From assembly GCA_013397935.1 (NCBI GenBank), contig VZRN01005622.1, forward strand, positions 3,033,582-3,097,581: 64,000 bases of DNA, read 5' to 3'. The position numbers were made by a program, and so were the translations under genes. Position 1 is the first letter of the stretch, and each line of letters opens with the position of its first letter. The DNA comes from Dasyornis broadbenti. Its lineage: Eukaryota; Chordata; Aves; Passeriformes; Dasyornithidae. Positions 1 to 13,984 of this stretch are shown in pieces. The notes below the pieces were generated by a model. That model was given only the letters and a program-made list of their open reading frames with translations, did no database searches and was not told where the DNA came from.

Positions 1-176
1 GGGCTAGCACATTACAAAGCACTGAGGAAAGAACAGCTGCATTGTAGCAGAACCTCTCTTCTAGGAGACAGATAGCACTCGATATTTAAAATATGACTGC
101 TTTCAAAATATTTGTCCAAAACCAATTACAGGTCATCAGACAACTATAATTCATGTACCTCTCTTTGCAATAACCT

Positions 177-218
177 GGTTTTTCGGTTTTTGGTTTTTGT
201 TTTTTTTTTTTTTTTTTT
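177..218. repeat. T-rich low-complexity tract with GG interruptions
   Basis: GGTTTTTCGGTTTTTGG leads into a run of 19 T (200-218). It is the complement of the A-rich, CC-interrupted tracts found elsewhere in the window. Confidence 0.9.
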
Positions 219-2977
219 AATGTGGTGAGAAACTGCTCTGGCAGTCAGCTACGTAGTTTTTTTCCCCCTCTTGCTCCCATTTCGCTAATATAGATGATGT
301 ATCACTTCCCAGGTAAATAGACATTTTACACATGTCTTAACTGCCAGGTACCTTTACGCTGCTTTCTAGGACATCGAAAGTATTGGTGATAGGAAAATAT
401 CTCTCATTTAAAAGATTAATAGTTTGGTTTGCACACTGCCAGTTAATGAATGAACACCATTTAGACAGCATGAAAATTGCCTGCAAAACTCAAAATTTGT
501 GAAGTGGGCTATGACTTTTTAAAAAGCTGTTTCTTCACAAAGGTATTGAGGCAGAAGAACACATCTTGGGGCTCATCCCCCCTTTTCTGCAAATGACTAA
601 GTCATCCCCATCACAGGGAGCACTATTATCAGCTCATTCAGGTTTGATACACTGCTTGTTGTGCCTTTCTCTCCTGAAAGTACTGGTTTCAGTGGTCTGT
701 TTTCTTTTCTCAAAACAACTTCCTCTATAGCCCTGGTTTCTGACAAATGTAAAGACTTCCAAACCTTTTTTTTTTTTAAGATTAATTCTGAGATAACACG
801 AAAGTGAAGGCTAGAACAACATATTAAAAGCAGAATGCATTAAAAACCCCACAAAAAATACTATTGAATATTCTGGAAACTAAATTGCAGAGAATTAAAC
901 AAAGGGCTACTCTTCATTCAGTGACTTATAACAGCAAAAAGTTTATAATGAAAACTAATAACAACAACAGGGAACCAGGATCCAGTTGCTGAGTTATTCT
1001 GGGAGTGGTTCTGCTGCTCAAACACAATTGTCCTGTGCCGTAACGCAGACTCAGGGGTATTTTGCCCAGACAGTGTCAATCCTCACAAAGATGTTGTGTC
1101 ATGTTGGCCTAATCCAGGCACATCTCCAGGTTACATTAAAGCGTCTTATGTGCCACTAGGTATTTTAAGCAACTGAACCAAGTTTAAATAAATGTGGAAA
1201 CAAAATTCCGCAATCTCTTTTTTTTCTTCTTTTTTGAGGGACTATATAAACATTTACCATATACTCCCCTTAAGAAGCAGATTGTTTTGTATTTAAACAT
1301 TTTGTCTACAATTTTTCTCCCTGAATGTAAAGGTTAGGTTTTTTGTTTAACTTTGACCCACCGCATTATTTTAATTGCGAAGATATATTTTTAGTGTGGA
1401 AAATCTTTTTATAAGACTCTTGCAGTTAGGAATAATTTGTTGTCAAAGCAGGCTTTGTGCTTGATGCAATTCTTTATACACTATTTCCTCTTTCCCAAAT
1501 TGGAGGCTGGATGAGGATTTTTCTGTTTCCAAACATTGGTCTGACAATAGAAAACACTGGGAGGAAAATTACTAGATTAAATTGAACCTGAGATGAATAT
1601 AAGTGCACAGATGCTTTATAATAATAAAAACCAAAAAAAACCCAAACAACAAAGAAAAGGAGCAGAGGTGAAATGAAGCCTTTTTTGCCATACATAAAAA
1701 GAGAACCAAAGGACATTGCAAATCTAATAAATTCTTCAAAGTGCCAGATCTTATCCAAATCAAGAGATGAGTAGAAGGGAATTGCTTGCCTCTTCAGCAA
1801 GGATTTATTTCTCACTTGACTTGGTCGAAATATAGACGGGGAAGGGAACAAGATCCTGAACTGATATACATCCTTAGAGCGCCACTAAAGTCAAAAGAAT
1901 AAACAGATTTCACAGCATCTGAAGATTAGCCCCCAAGAGATCAAAACTTAACAGATTTTTGTTTTCATCCCTGAACAACCCCACAAGTCAGTACCTTTAC
2001 AATCTGCTCTCCTGGAGCCCCTACTCACGAGACAGATGGTCTGATATGGTGTCATTTGAAGCACTGGTTCAAAAGAACAACTTTCTTGCAGCAGGTTGAT
2101 TCCTCCCCCTGTACTGAAACACTTACACTGAGACAAACCAATTAATCACAAAACTTCCTTGGCTTTGGAGGTGCTGCCTTCTCCAGTCAGCAGCTTTACA
2201 GCTTTTTGAGACAACATGTAAATTCTCCCAAACGATTGCACTGTAAACATTTTTTAATCTTTTGTGCAGGGCTACACAAACAAAATCACTGAATAAAGTA
2301 TTGCTTGTATTGGGATGGAATAACTTCCAGCACAAAAACTAATCCTTTATTCACAGGGAAATTTGCAAGGAGTCTGAGGCTTAACAGCTGTATCATAAAT
2401 TCCCACTGAAGATAGGAGTTGTGCTGCTTTGGCACATAAACCTATTCTGATGTGCTACATCATTTCCAGTGGGAAATCTCCATAAGCCACAAAATTACTC
2501 CAACCAATTTTAGTGTGACTGTTGTATAAAATTATCATATAAAAAAATGTACATATTTTCAGAAAAGTTTTTTGTTATTACTTGGGTTTTTTTCTCAGAT
2601 ATCATTCTTTTTCTTAAATATTTCCTTTCACTGTAGGTTCCTTTTTCCTGGTGTAATTAACAAATTCTCAGGGAAGAACACTTTCACCAGAATGTTCTAA
2701 ATTGAGACCAGCCTTACCAATCCAGCCATGGTTGTAGACAGAGGCAGGGGCTGCCAAAGATCAACTAATGAGCTCAGGAAGAGAAGGATTTTCTTGACCA
2801 CGTTTTTTTTTTTCCATTTACCACACGATCATGATTTGCTGAGGGTCTAATTCACTCTGGACCCAGCTGCAGAGAGATCAATGGGTCAAGTGATGACATT
2901 GGTCTGGGGGAGTGGTTGGTTTATTTCTCTACGGAAAGTAAACCCAGGGGAGCAGATTGTTGGTGGTGTAATGTTAA
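219..2977. other. Gene-free AT-rich sequence
   Basis: No recognisable gene or interspersed repeat. It includes a T12 run at 766-777. The longest open frame (minus strand, 1474-1851, 125 codons) is Phe/Leu/Ile-rich because it reads A-rich plus-strand sequence, and it has no features of a real protein. Confidence 0.55.
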
Positions 2978-3014
2978 TTTTTTGTTGGTTTGGTTTTTTG
3001 GTTTTTTTTTTTTT
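2978..3014. repeat. T/GG low-complexity tract
   Basis: T runs separated by GG (TTTGTTGGTTTGG, then TTTTTTGG) end in a run of 13 T. Same class as the tract at 177. Confidence 0.9.
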
Positions 3015-6000
3015 AATTCATTGACCAATACAAATTTGAAATCAAGTTTTTACCTTTCTCATTTATGCATTGTTTACAATAAAAAAGACTGAGTAGGAGC
3101 AGAGTTGCCAACAAGCTAAAAAAGAACATAATTAATTCCCCTAGACAGAAAGCACTGACATTCCTAAAATGAAAAGGTATAAAGAAATAAGATTCTACCT
3201 CAGATTTTACAGAAGTTTTCTTCCTAATATGTAATTAAAAACAAACCAATCAAACAAAAAATCCTTAATGTAAAAATAACTTATCTAGTACTGTTAAGAG
3301 ATTATTACTGTTGTTCCTGACTGAAACTCTACAATTTAAATAGAGGTTATAGTTATATTTAATAATCCCTTGGTCATTAGAAACTAAGATAAATCACAAA
3401 GTTTTTTGCCTTTTGGTGTTTATACTGCTTGTAGAGAAATAGTCATACCTTAAAATCTACAAGAAAATTACAGTTTGTCCTGAAGTTCCCAAATAAGACA
3501 AGGTTTATCAGGTTGTGGGAGAGAAAGGTACAATTTCCTTGTAAGCATTTTACCTTCCATCTTTAAAAAAACAAACAAAAATATTCTTAAGGTGGGGAAT
3601 TTATTTTGGAATGTCAAAAAAACTCAAAAAACAACCCATATCTCTTGGTTGAAAGCCAAATTATTTTCTGAATGGACAAAATACACAAAATGCTGTGCAC
3701 TTCTCTGCTGCTCAAACACACGCTGTGCCCATGGCCCTGCAAACACTTCCTTCAGCTCACCAATATAAAGCATTCAATGCAATGCCTTTGAAGAAAAATG
3801 TGAAAACATGCCCTGTCTATGATAATTGGGACTACCCATGCCTTTTTTCGGTTTCTGGAGTTTTTCTGCCCATTTTGATTAGTTTCTTTGAATAAGTAGT
3901 TTATGTGAATGACATTACTGCAGACAGAACCACTGTGTTATCTGCGGTATCTTTTGTACGTATTTTAGAGCGCGTACATTAAGGTTTTCCATGGGCCAAA
4001 GTGGATACTCTGTTCTGTTCAATTGTGGACAGCACAACCCCGTGCACAGCATTGTCTCAATCTCAATGTGATGCTGCTGGATTCAATAATTCACTATAAA
4101 TGTGCCCAGGACTGACAAAATGACTCTCCTATACAACTACTGCGCTGCTGTAGTGTGGAAAAAATTCCATTGCTGTGCTCCCCTATCTTCTGTGCAGACA
4201 CGAGGTCAGGGGATGACAAAAAGGCTGCTGGGATGGCAGCACCAGTGAGAGCTCCTCAGTGTCAGAGTGTTCAGTCATTCACGTAGGGCTAGGGAACTCT
4301 CCTGAAAGGACTGAGGTGATTCAGCCTGGCAGGCAGCTGAACACCACACGCTCAGAACCACGACACAGCAGTTTATTTAAACTGCTAACGTGAAATACAG
4401 AGGGGTTTCTGGCTGAAAATGGGAGGAGAAAATTATAATCTGCTGGCTGGACATAGCAGCATCTAAGTAAGCAAACCTGTGTTACTAGGATAAAATGCAA
4501 AAAAAATCAAATATAATTATTAAGAAAACCAAAGCAAAGCATGAAACAAACAAAAAAGTACCCTGACACTTAGACCAGTGTTTGATGTTTTAAATAACTT
4601 TCTACCATGATATGGCATATATTTAAAAATCATCATTCACAACTATAGGAAAAGAAGCTGAAGATTTATTAGAACCTGTAAGCTGAAAAACTGCACTGAA
4701 AATCTTTAACTAATATATGAGATGAAACAAAATTACTTTTCATCTACTGTCTAGACTTATTAGAAAGGAAAATGACCAAAAACTATTAAACAATCCACAA
4801 AGTTCTATTTTATAAAGTTAAGATCAGCAGCAAGATTGTTTTGACAGCTACGCTGCATTTCTATTTCAGATAATGTTCCTCTTAACTAAGCCTAGATGTT
4901 TAAGTGGTATGAGATGACTACTCCTTATTCACATAGATTATGACAGAACTGATCAGAAATAAGAGTGACTTACATTTACTACATTATTCTTTAAAGACCT
5001 CTTGTACCTTTAAGGAGTTGCTAAAATATAAAATACATCCTTTTTCCAAATCAAGATGAAAATCTAACGTTGTGGTCTATACCAACACCCCTCTAAACTT
5101 TTAGTAGCTCCATATTAAATAGGAAATCGTCTTGAACTTGAAGCTTGTAGGGAATTTTTCTCTATCTCCTCAGCTGATCCAGATTCAACGCAACCAGAAC
5201 AACACAGTTCACATATTGTTTACATGAAAATATATAGGTAAGAGAAGAGTTAAAAATGCATGGCTTTGAATTTCTTTAGATTCACAATTAAGAATCATTC
5301 TAGAGGAACCGAGTTTTTGTGAAGGCTTCCTCTTAAAGCCAATAATGTGTAAAAGCAACACTGATAAACAGGATAAGGATGCAGACTAAAGAGGGTAAGA
5401 ATAAAATGACCAAACCAAGATGAAGTATCAAATAAATTTAGTGAAAACAAGGATAAGGTATTAAATATGCAGTGCCACCTATATCAGTAGCCATTACCTT
5501 AAAAGATAATCTTTATATGAAACCATAACAATGCTGAAACTATTCCTCCTAACATGTCTTTCTCTTCTGCAATGCGTTTTTCAGCACAGATTTGTTTTAC
5601 AGGGTGAATTCCTCTCTTTGCCCTAGAACAGCATCCATTTAAAACCCACTTACAACTCCCTTTACTGTTGGTGGAACACAGTTTCTTCCCGAAGATCACC
5701 CCTCAAGGGATTCAGATTGATTGTTTCACAGAATATAGAGTGACAGAGAGATTTTTGATCAGAGCTACTGGTGCAGGCAAGGGCATCAAGTGATGTTACT
5801 TCAAAGCCTGTGTGCATTTTGAGATGAACTGGGCCCTAACAATGACCTCTGGTGAGATACCAGGCTTGAAGTGTAAAGTCACAACTTGTTCTGACATTGT
5901 TTCACTGCCACAGTCTGGCCTTTTATTTCATTTATTTAATAAAATAATCATTTGATACCACAGCTCAGCATTTCATTGAGAAAAACATGCTTCTGTGACC

Positions 6001-9000
6001 AAATAAGCAGGAAATATAAAGGACAGCCTTGCACGGCACCACCATGAAGACAAAATCCAAACCTATGTGGTTTTAACTCTGTTCCCCTCCCAAAAAGAGG
6101 CAAAAAAAAAGTAGTAGGGGTCAAAATATTACTGTTTGTACCTAAAAAAGCCCATGACATTTATAAAAAGTTCATTTTTAAATGGGGGAAATATGTAAAA
6201 ATTGCTTTGATTTCTACAGTTTTAAATCAGAATTTTCCAGTTTTATTTCTGTGTCAAATCCTTCCTTTCTTTTGACTGCATTGCCAAAGAAACAGATGTA
6301 GGATGCTTCTTTCGGGGAGTGTAGCTGGAAAAGCAAGAAAATCAAAGTGATCTGTACTTTTCCTGTTGTTTACTTATTTATTAATGTAGAATTAGCTTCC
6401 CCTTTTTTCTGATCCTCATCCTTAATGGCTAAAGAAATAATTCTTTCTTTTCAATCATTCCTCATCAGAGCCAACTTTTAATAATTCATTTATACTTCAG
6501 GAGACATGTTGAGACTGCTAATTAGTTAAGAGATGGATTTTATGCATAATAATTTGCAGATGTGTTATAAAATTCACACCCTTAAAACCATCATATGCTC
6601 TAGCAGCTTCCACATAAAGAGAATTAAATTAAATAAATAAAGACTAAAATAAAGTGGGTTTTTTTTTTACAAAATTTAAAACTAATTTGGTTGAGATTGC
6701 TTAGAAAGACATTGTAAGATTAATGGACATATTTTAAAAGCACATTTTGACTGTCAAAAGGAGAATTTGTTCCAAATACATTAATTATAAATGACATTTC
6801 CAGTTAACATATAGAACTAAAATGAAGCTATGTCAGTTATATTAAAAATATTTCACTTAAAATACTTCATTTAAAAAAAAATTATGACGGGACTTTAGGA
6901 AGTTATTTAAAACAATATATGAGAACGGGTTACCATTTTTCTTTGCACTGGTGTAGGCTCCCTCCTGTAATTATTTTATTCCCGAGTGGGCATCATCACA
7001 CTGCACTGAACGCTTAAATCACTCTCAGAGTGCACTTTTCCAATGTTGATAGCCTGCCTCTTTCCACTTCCAAACTCTTTGGGGACTGAATGCTGCGAAC
7101 ATATTTTGTTCTCATGCATGCCTGTTTAGAAAGAACCACCTCCTTCTCACTTTTAATTAATTTTATACTCCCATAGTCTTGTATTCTGTGTTTTAACATT
7201 AAGCCTTTTCTCCTGTCAAATATCCACGCACTGTTTCAAAACGCATTTTCATGTATAGCAGCTGTCTTAACAACTGCCAGAAAGACGGATCTGGAAAGTG
7301 GAAAGACGGAAAGTGTGACTGTCTTGCCTTTTAAAAATATTTGAGCTTTTTTTCTGAGTATTTACATCATGATTATAATGCATTTGGAATGAACACGCTT
7401 TCCAAATATTTTTCCCCTTATCTTTAATTTGTTTTCTGCATTGATAGGCATAATCAATAATTCATCAATTTGTGAATTCATAAGTGTGCCTCTTGCAATG
7501 TATCCTTTTGTAAGTTTTATTTTTCTGACATAATGAAATGAATTCCTATCACACTAAATAGAATACCTGAAAGTTCTCCTGCTCTCAATTTCAAGGCCCC
7601 ATCTGTGTCTCTGGGTCTCCTCAAATGAGCTGCTAGGACGAGACTTCCAAGGAAGACCAGAAGAGATTACCACTTATAAGCAGAATTTTAAAGCTATTTT
7701 CTTAAAGCCGGCATGTCAGAAGGCATTTTGGCCAGCTAAGTGGAAGTTCTGAACAGCAGCACGGGAAATACTTTGCAGAAACAATCGAATTCCATAACTG
7801 AGGCATGACCTTCCTTTGACTTTGATGGATGCTGGGCTGACACTCCCCACTCCTGGTAAGGTTTAGGTGCTGTTGGGCTTTTAGACATAAATGTTGGTCA
7901 AGTGTGGGCTGAGTTTAGCCCAAGGGTCTACTCTGAACTTTGTGACTCAGCCGCAGAATCTTCCATATTCCTTTTTAATCTTCACCCTTTCCTATACTTT
8001 CCTCTCCCACCTCCCCCCACTCAGACTCCTCACAGATAGTTTTGGGTTGATTCTGGTTGAAGATCGGTTGATTTGTGATTTTTTTGTTTTCTTGCTCCCA
8101 GAAGCGGAAGCTGATGAATCCCTTGGGATTGGAGAAAAGGAAGAGGAGAAATGGGAAAAGGAGTCTAAGCTGTGGTGACGGGGAGGGTGGCTCACTTCAC
8201 ACAGCCAGGAGTAATAAGAAGGTTAATAATCCTGTCTCACGCTAAAAATTCCATCTTGTAACGGAACAGGCCTCCATCCCCACCAGCTTTTGGGGGGGGT
8301 TCAAATTAAATTGTGACATAAATCATGCTAATTATCATGTTTTATTTTGGTATAAAGGAAAACACTGTTCTGAATGGGGGGTATGCTGCTCTCCCATGGG
8401 GTCACAGAGGGAGCAAACAGAGCTCCAGACAGAAAAAAACTGTATGACTCTAAGGAATCTTGTAGGAGCTGGCTTTATATCCCTAGAAAAGCTTTGATTC
8501 TAAACTTTATTTAAACTTCCCTATGTAGAGAATCTAGAGAACATTGAAATAAAGTAACCCAACATCTATGATCACCTTAACCGAATGTTTGTTAATTCAC
8601 AACACTGCAGCCAGTTGAGGACACTAGGGCGTGAACTTATGCTTTAATGCTATCTTTCTGTTTCTAAATGCTCTTTTATTTAGAAATCCTTTGGGAACAA
8701 TTTTTGCCTCACTTCTAATTAGCTCAATGGCCCCCCTCCCTAGTGAAGAAAGTTCAGTGATTTGGCCTCATGCCTTCAGAAAAAGTTAAAGGAATAGAAT
8801 AATAATGCAGCCAGTACTGCCAACAAAACCTTCTCTTAAATGCACTCTGGAGAAACCAACAGAGACTGTGGATTTCAGAGGACCCTGCTCAACTGCACTG
8901 CTCTCATTCCAGAAGGATCCTGGTCCCTTCTGCTCTCAGTCACCAATGAAGTGGTGATGTCACAGTGATGAAGCAGGAGGGAAAGAAACCACAGATTCAA

Positions 9001-11399
9001 AACTTGAGTTCAATTCTGATGTTCTAGGTTTCCAACAAACTTTGCATTAGTGTTGGAAGGTTCTGGGTGAGATAAAAAGAAAGCATTCTGCAGTGATTTT
9101 CCAAATCTCTGAACTCATAAAACTACAGGCTCTTTCAGAACGCCAGCAGTGCACATGAACTAGACTTAAGGAGTAAAAGGGGGATGGATAGCAATGTCTG
9201 ATTTAATTCACTTAAGATCCATGCACTGTTTTGCTTTTCAAAGAGACCAGAGGCACAGAAACAAGAACTCACAAAACAGTCTGCCTTCTTTCCAGGTTTA
9301 ATATTGTTGTGATCCACCTCTGGATGCATACCTTAGCAATAGCTGTTGTTATTTTTACACGGCCTAAAAACGTACTCAACAATCATGTTTTATATGATGA
9401 GACATGCCTTGAAAAATCATGTTCTGTGCTAAGCAGCTGCCATGAAAAAAAGCTTCCCATTAGTTCTTCAGATATTTGTTTCCACAGCAAATTTTGACAC
9501 TAAGTTTTCTCCTCTGCCCCAGAACTAGAGTTCTGCAATTTGTTCTGTGTTGAATCCCTGCTCCTGACTCCTTTAAAACACCCAATGAGTCAGAGGTGGC
9601 CCCTGTCATAAAAGAATTCCAAATATTGTGGCTCAGAATTTTGACTATACCAAAGTCTGCGTATTCTTCACAAAACTCAGAATTACAAAAGCCTTTCCTG
9701 CCTTTTTTTTTTTAATCCTAATGGTTGATAGGTTTGAAGTTGTTAACATAAAAACCACTAGATAAATACACAGGTAATTAATGTAGAGCAGAATTATTGC
9801 AGTATTCTATAAAGAACAAATGGGATATCTAAAATTGATATCACACTTCTGAAATTGAGCCCATGCATCCACAGGTCATTTACAAGATATTATGATTGCA
9901 TAAACATGACAACCTCTTTTTGTTCTGTGAAAATTCACACAACATCTGCCATGTACATTTGTTACAAGTGAGTAACCTGCTGAAATATTCTCTATTTTCC
10001 TACGGTGAATTAGGATGGGAGGAACTGTGATGGTGTTGTAACCATCAACACGAAAAAAAAAATTTAAAAAAATGTTTACAGGTAATTTTCTTGAAATGAA
10101 TTGCTGACAAACAGCCTGAAGCAGCACTGGAGCTGGAATTCAGCTGCCTGAACTGCAAGTATCTACCACCCTTTGACATGCCCACACCAGCTTGGGACAG
10201 CCCTCTGTTGCCCACAATTAAAGGATCTTAGGGAGCTCTCACCCTTCCAGTCCTTCCAGAAAAGAAGCTACAGGCCAGGTGCTACTGCAATGGAAACTTC
10301 AATAGCCATTAATTTAAGCCAGAAATATCCCCCGAAGAAATAAAACTAAAAACAGTTTATAAAAACAAATAGAGCTTGATATTTTTACTGTTTCCTTTTC
10401 CAAATGGCATTTGTAAATGCCTAGAAATTTCCCACTCATTGAGAAGAAAAATAAAAAAAAATATTCCTCTTATTTTTATTGAGTTCTTTTTGACTGCCTT
10501 GCATAGTTCCATTAACATAAATCTCTAGACTTTCAATTTACCTTTATACTTTTATCAGAAATGTTAAAAGCCCCTCCACTGATATTGAAAACAGGATTCT
10601 TGTAAACTGTATTATATAGAAAGATAATGGATATGGAAATTGTAGTAGCATTATGAATACCGAAATGTAACAATTTTATGAATGTAGTCTGTGAGATAAC
10701 TACGTGACTATGATGAGGCACCAACACTCGGTTTAAATATGTTCTGCTAAAACAGTTGGGATGCTCACCATATGCCCATAATTCTTAAAATGAATGCAAT
10801 CTGCTCAGGAAGACACTGCCACCTCTTTCCAGAAAACAACTGACAAGCACAGATTTGAAAGACAACATCGTTTTCCTAAGCTATACATGAAACTGGTAAC
10901 TGCTTTGTGAGATTGAAAGCATTAGGATGGAGAAAGCTTCAAGGACACAGACCCTTTCAAGGGCGTTTTTGTGGGTTTTGAGAAAAGAGAGAAGGTGACC
11001 CAGGAAAACATTAAAGAAAAGCCTGTACAGAGTTAAGACATGAGACAAGAGCTGTCATAATTCTCGTTATGAGATATCCAACTACCCCTACAGCCCTGTA
11101 TTTCAGTTTCTCTACTTTCTTTGTACAGAAGGGGTAGTTATTTAGGCGTTGGTGTCTATATAGTCTGATTTAGGTCTTCCCTTTTCAACATCTGTTTTCT
11201 CTAAAATAATTCTTCCTCTTTCCTTTTTTTGTTATTAATGCAATCCTTCAGAAAGAAGCAACCCTGAACCAGAATTAAATCTTCTGGACATTTTTTGCGT
11301 AGCACATAAGGACTTACAGTCCAGGCACAGCTGGACAGGGAAAGGTAAACTGGGATTTTACTGTGAGAAATGGGTGGTTGACAGAGATCCGAAATGGGG
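3015..11399. other. Gene-free sequence, mostly unique
   Basis: No open frame longer than 95 codons and no CR1 text that I can support. Small points are an inverted repeat at 3955, a G8 run at 8292-8299, and a 16-bp word (5327-5342) that recurs at 14787. Confidence 0.55.
3955..3978. other. Short inverted repeat TGTACG/CGTACA
   Basis: Perfect 6-bp arms (3955-3960 and 3973-3978) around a 12-nt loop, with three CpGs inside or at the edges. It is short enough to be chance. Confidence 0.3.
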
Positions 11400-11433
11400 A
11401 GGACTGTGATAAGGACTGCGACAAGGACTGCAG
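11400..11433. repeat. 12-bp tandem triplication
   Basis: Three successive near-identical units begin with AGGACTG: AGGACTGTGATA, AGGACTGCGACA and AGGACTGCAG. The third is incomplete. It is a small local duplication in unique sequence. Confidence 0.8.
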
Positions 11434-13336
11434 CCGTTAGGGAGGCAAAGGTTATGGATCAAAGGCACACAACTTATTATTGCTTCAGAAATTACCACCA
11501 GACACCTGGAGCTCTGCAACTGATGGGGTACAAGATCTCATCCTGTTCCAAATACAGACTTGTTTAATTCAACAGTTAGAGCAGGCAGAAACAAAGGCAC
11601 GATCACTACAATAGACATTTGGCACTTTGCAAAATTGTGGAAACTCTCATTTGCTGAGTCTTGCTGAAGCAGCATTTATCCCAGGAACAATGAGAGATGA
11701 TACCACTCTTAAATACAACCAGATTTTCATATAAATAATGGCTGTCAGCTTCCAGTTAATCACTTTTTTTTGCTGAGATCACCATTGTCTAAAAACAATG
11801 CATAATAATATTAAGCTACATAAATTGGTTTTTCAAAAATAATCAAGCATACTTCCTTTACACTTAGCCTTCACATGATGAAGATCTTTTCACTTCAAAG
11901 CCTCGTATGCTCAACTTAGCTTCTTCTATATATATATATATTTTTTTTAACATTTTTAACGCTGAATATGGCAGAGTCTATCATCTTTATTACTGAAGGG
12001 GTAAAAAAGCAACTCACTACTGCTCAGAGTGCAAAACTGGAAACCATTATAAGAAATCACCAAGTAATGGAGGATGGGAGTCCTTTCTCTACACAATGTG
12101 TAGCCAAACTCTGCAAGTGGTTATCATTCAGACAGCTCTGGATGACAAACAACAGAATTCCATAAGAGAATTGACTTCAGTTCATGCCACAAAAATCTCT
12201 CCAAGCCCCTGGTGCAGGGAGACCTGTCCTCCAGCTCAGGAAGATCCTAAACTTCAGCAGCGGAGGAATCTGAAAGTATAAACAAATGTGACTCTGACTC
12301 TTTCCCCTGGTATTTCCTAAGCATCCTCCACATTTGGCTGCAGAATTTACCATCACAGGTGTATGTAGGATCCTGCACATTTGGGAGGTGAGGGGGAATG
12401 TCTAGCAACCTTTTGGGATGGCATATATAATGCCTGGATGCACTTATTTTTACTTAAAAGGTGTAACCTTTTTCTCTCCTGAAGAGAACACTTGGAAATG
12501 TGAGACTCCCTCCAGCAGTTCTATTCAAATTCAGAGGGACTGACAGTACTTAATTTTGTTGTGGTTGTCATTGTTTTGGTTAGTATTTAGACATGTGTTC
12601 CAGAAAATACACAGCGATACCTACGATAGGTCCATAAATATTATTCAAGATCAAACGATCTGAATCTAATTGAGAAAAAATATACACTGAAATAAAATAC
12701 GGTATAGGCAGCTAATAGATCATCATGAAAAACTAAGACAGTGTTTAGGCTTCAAATGAATGAACTAATGTCAGAGAATTATAGCTGCTAGCTTCACCCA
12801 ATATATATCATGACCCTTTTATTAGGAGAGAAAAAAAAATGAAACGGTCTGGCTTTGTTTCAACCTCCTCACACCCCACAGTAAAAACTCAAATTCTGAT
12901 TATAGAAGAGATGCCTTCTGCTTCAAATACTAAATCACAACCAAAGAGGTGTTGACAAACAATAAAATATAGGAAAGCAAATAAAAATTGCCACAAAGAA
13001 TTTAAAAAAAACATCTGTGTCTAATATGACAAACTCTTCCCCCACCATTTAGCAAATAAACAGCAGTTTCATTCATGAGTTTGTAAGATATTTTTTTGAC
13101 AGCCTAATCTCATTTAATTCTGTTTACCATTTTATTTTCACTAGGATTCCTAAAATGTACTGAGATCTCTGAAACGTTTACTGTCTTTAAAACAATCATT
13201 TCTGCCACATACACCAAAGCTTTCTAACATAGAAGGACCAGCCTATGAACTCTTATGAACCAGTAAAGCTCTTAGCTGTACCAATACAAAATAAAATCAA
13301 AATAAAAAATATTGAAAGGCATTCCTGGGTGGTTTA
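11434..13336. other. Gene-free AT-rich sequence
   Basis: Unique sequence apart from the (TA)n run at 11926. Short frames at 11968-12380 overlap on both strands without any protein signature. Confidence 0.5.
11926..11949. repeat. (TA)n microsatellite plus T-run
   Basis: About seven TA dinucleotides are followed directly by a T-run. It is short but uninterrupted, so it may vary in length between individuals. Confidence 0.85.
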
Positions 13337-13361
13337 ATGTTTGGTTTTGGTTTTTTTTTTT
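13337..13361. repeat. T/GG low-complexity tract
   Basis: TTTAATGTTTGGTTTTGG is followed by a run of 11 T. Same class as the tracts at 177 and 2978. Confidence 0.8.
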
Positions 13362-13510
13362 CTCATCACGTAACTCAAGGAAACACTTCCAAGATGTCAT
13401 TCCTTTAAGCAAATGGAAATCCACATCGATACATTTGTTTTCAATGCAGTCTTACCAAACATTAGCAGAGCACAGTACAATATTGCCTTTCCGTGTAAAC
13501 ACACGATTGG

Positions 13511-13562
13511 TAAAACAAAACAAAGGCAAAAAACCCAAAAACAAACCAAAAAATTCCAAAAC
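13511..13562. repeat. A-rich tract with C/CC/CCC interruptions
   Basis: TAAAACAAAACAAAGGC, AAAAAACCCAAAAACAAACC and AAAAAATTCCAAAACACC in succession. Several overlapping open frames that look Lys/Gln/Pro-rich on one strand, or Phe/Leu-rich on the other, are produced by this tract and are not genes. Confidence 0.85.
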
Positions 13563-13755
13563 ACCAGACAGAGCATAAAGAAAGACCCCAAACAAACCCC
13601 ACGTATCCTCAGAACTGATCCCTCCATTCTTCTCTTCTACATTAAATAGAAGCACATCCAATATGAGATTTTTAAATGCTGTTTAAAAATGCAACCCTAA
13701 GTTTTGAGGTTTCTTTCACAGGCATCAGTTTCATTGAGGAATTACATCTAGAAGT

Positions 13756-13777
13756 AAAAAAAAAAAAACAAACAAAT
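13756..13777. repeat. Poly-A tract
   Basis: A run of 13 A is followed by CAAACAAATC. It lies about 60 bp upstream of the CR1 fragment at 13839. It is not at a CR1 3' end, so it is not that element's tail. Confidence 0.85.
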
Positions 13778-13838
13778 CATTTATGAGGACAGGCAGACAG
13801 TGAAGCAGGTTGTACAACCCAAAGATGTTTTATAACCT

Positions 13839-13984
13839 TCAGCCTGAGAGATCTTCAAGTCCAGACTGAAGAAAGCCCTGAGCAACCTGGTCTGACCCCA
13901 TAACCAGCCCTGCTTGAACATGAGATTTAACTGCAGAATTCCTGAGGTCTCCCCCATACAACTGATACTATCCTATAATCCTAC
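13839..13984 (+). mobile_element. CR1 LINE, diverged 3' fragment
   Basis: A short, diverged forward CR1 tail. The diagnostic pieces are GATCTTCAAGTCCAGACTGA (from 13850), CCCTGAGCAACCTGGTCTGA (13876), an ACTGCAGAATTCCTGAGGTC block (13931) corresponding to the usual target-DNA warning sequence before the tail, and a terminal ACTATCCTATAATCCTAC resembling the ATTCTATG repeat. The middle is compressed and mutated, so the copy is old. Both edges are approximate. Confidence 0.75.

Noticed and set aside
1474..1851. 125-codon minus-strand open frame
   Set aside because: Phe/Leu/Ile-rich translation of A-rich plus-strand sequence; a shorter frame overlaps it in another phase and no motif is present.
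5723..5760. CACAGAATATAGAGTGACAG as an antisense CR1 tail
   Set aside because: It resembles the CR1 tail repeat for only about 15 bp, and the sequence after it does not continue as CR1.
8292..8299. G8 run (and G9 at 41384) as a G-quadruplex
   Set aside because: A single G-run without three further nearby G-tracts does not meet the usual quadruplex pattern.
13397..13661. Four overlapping open frames on both strands
   Set aside because: All read through the A/C-rich low-complexity tract and its complement; composition explains them.
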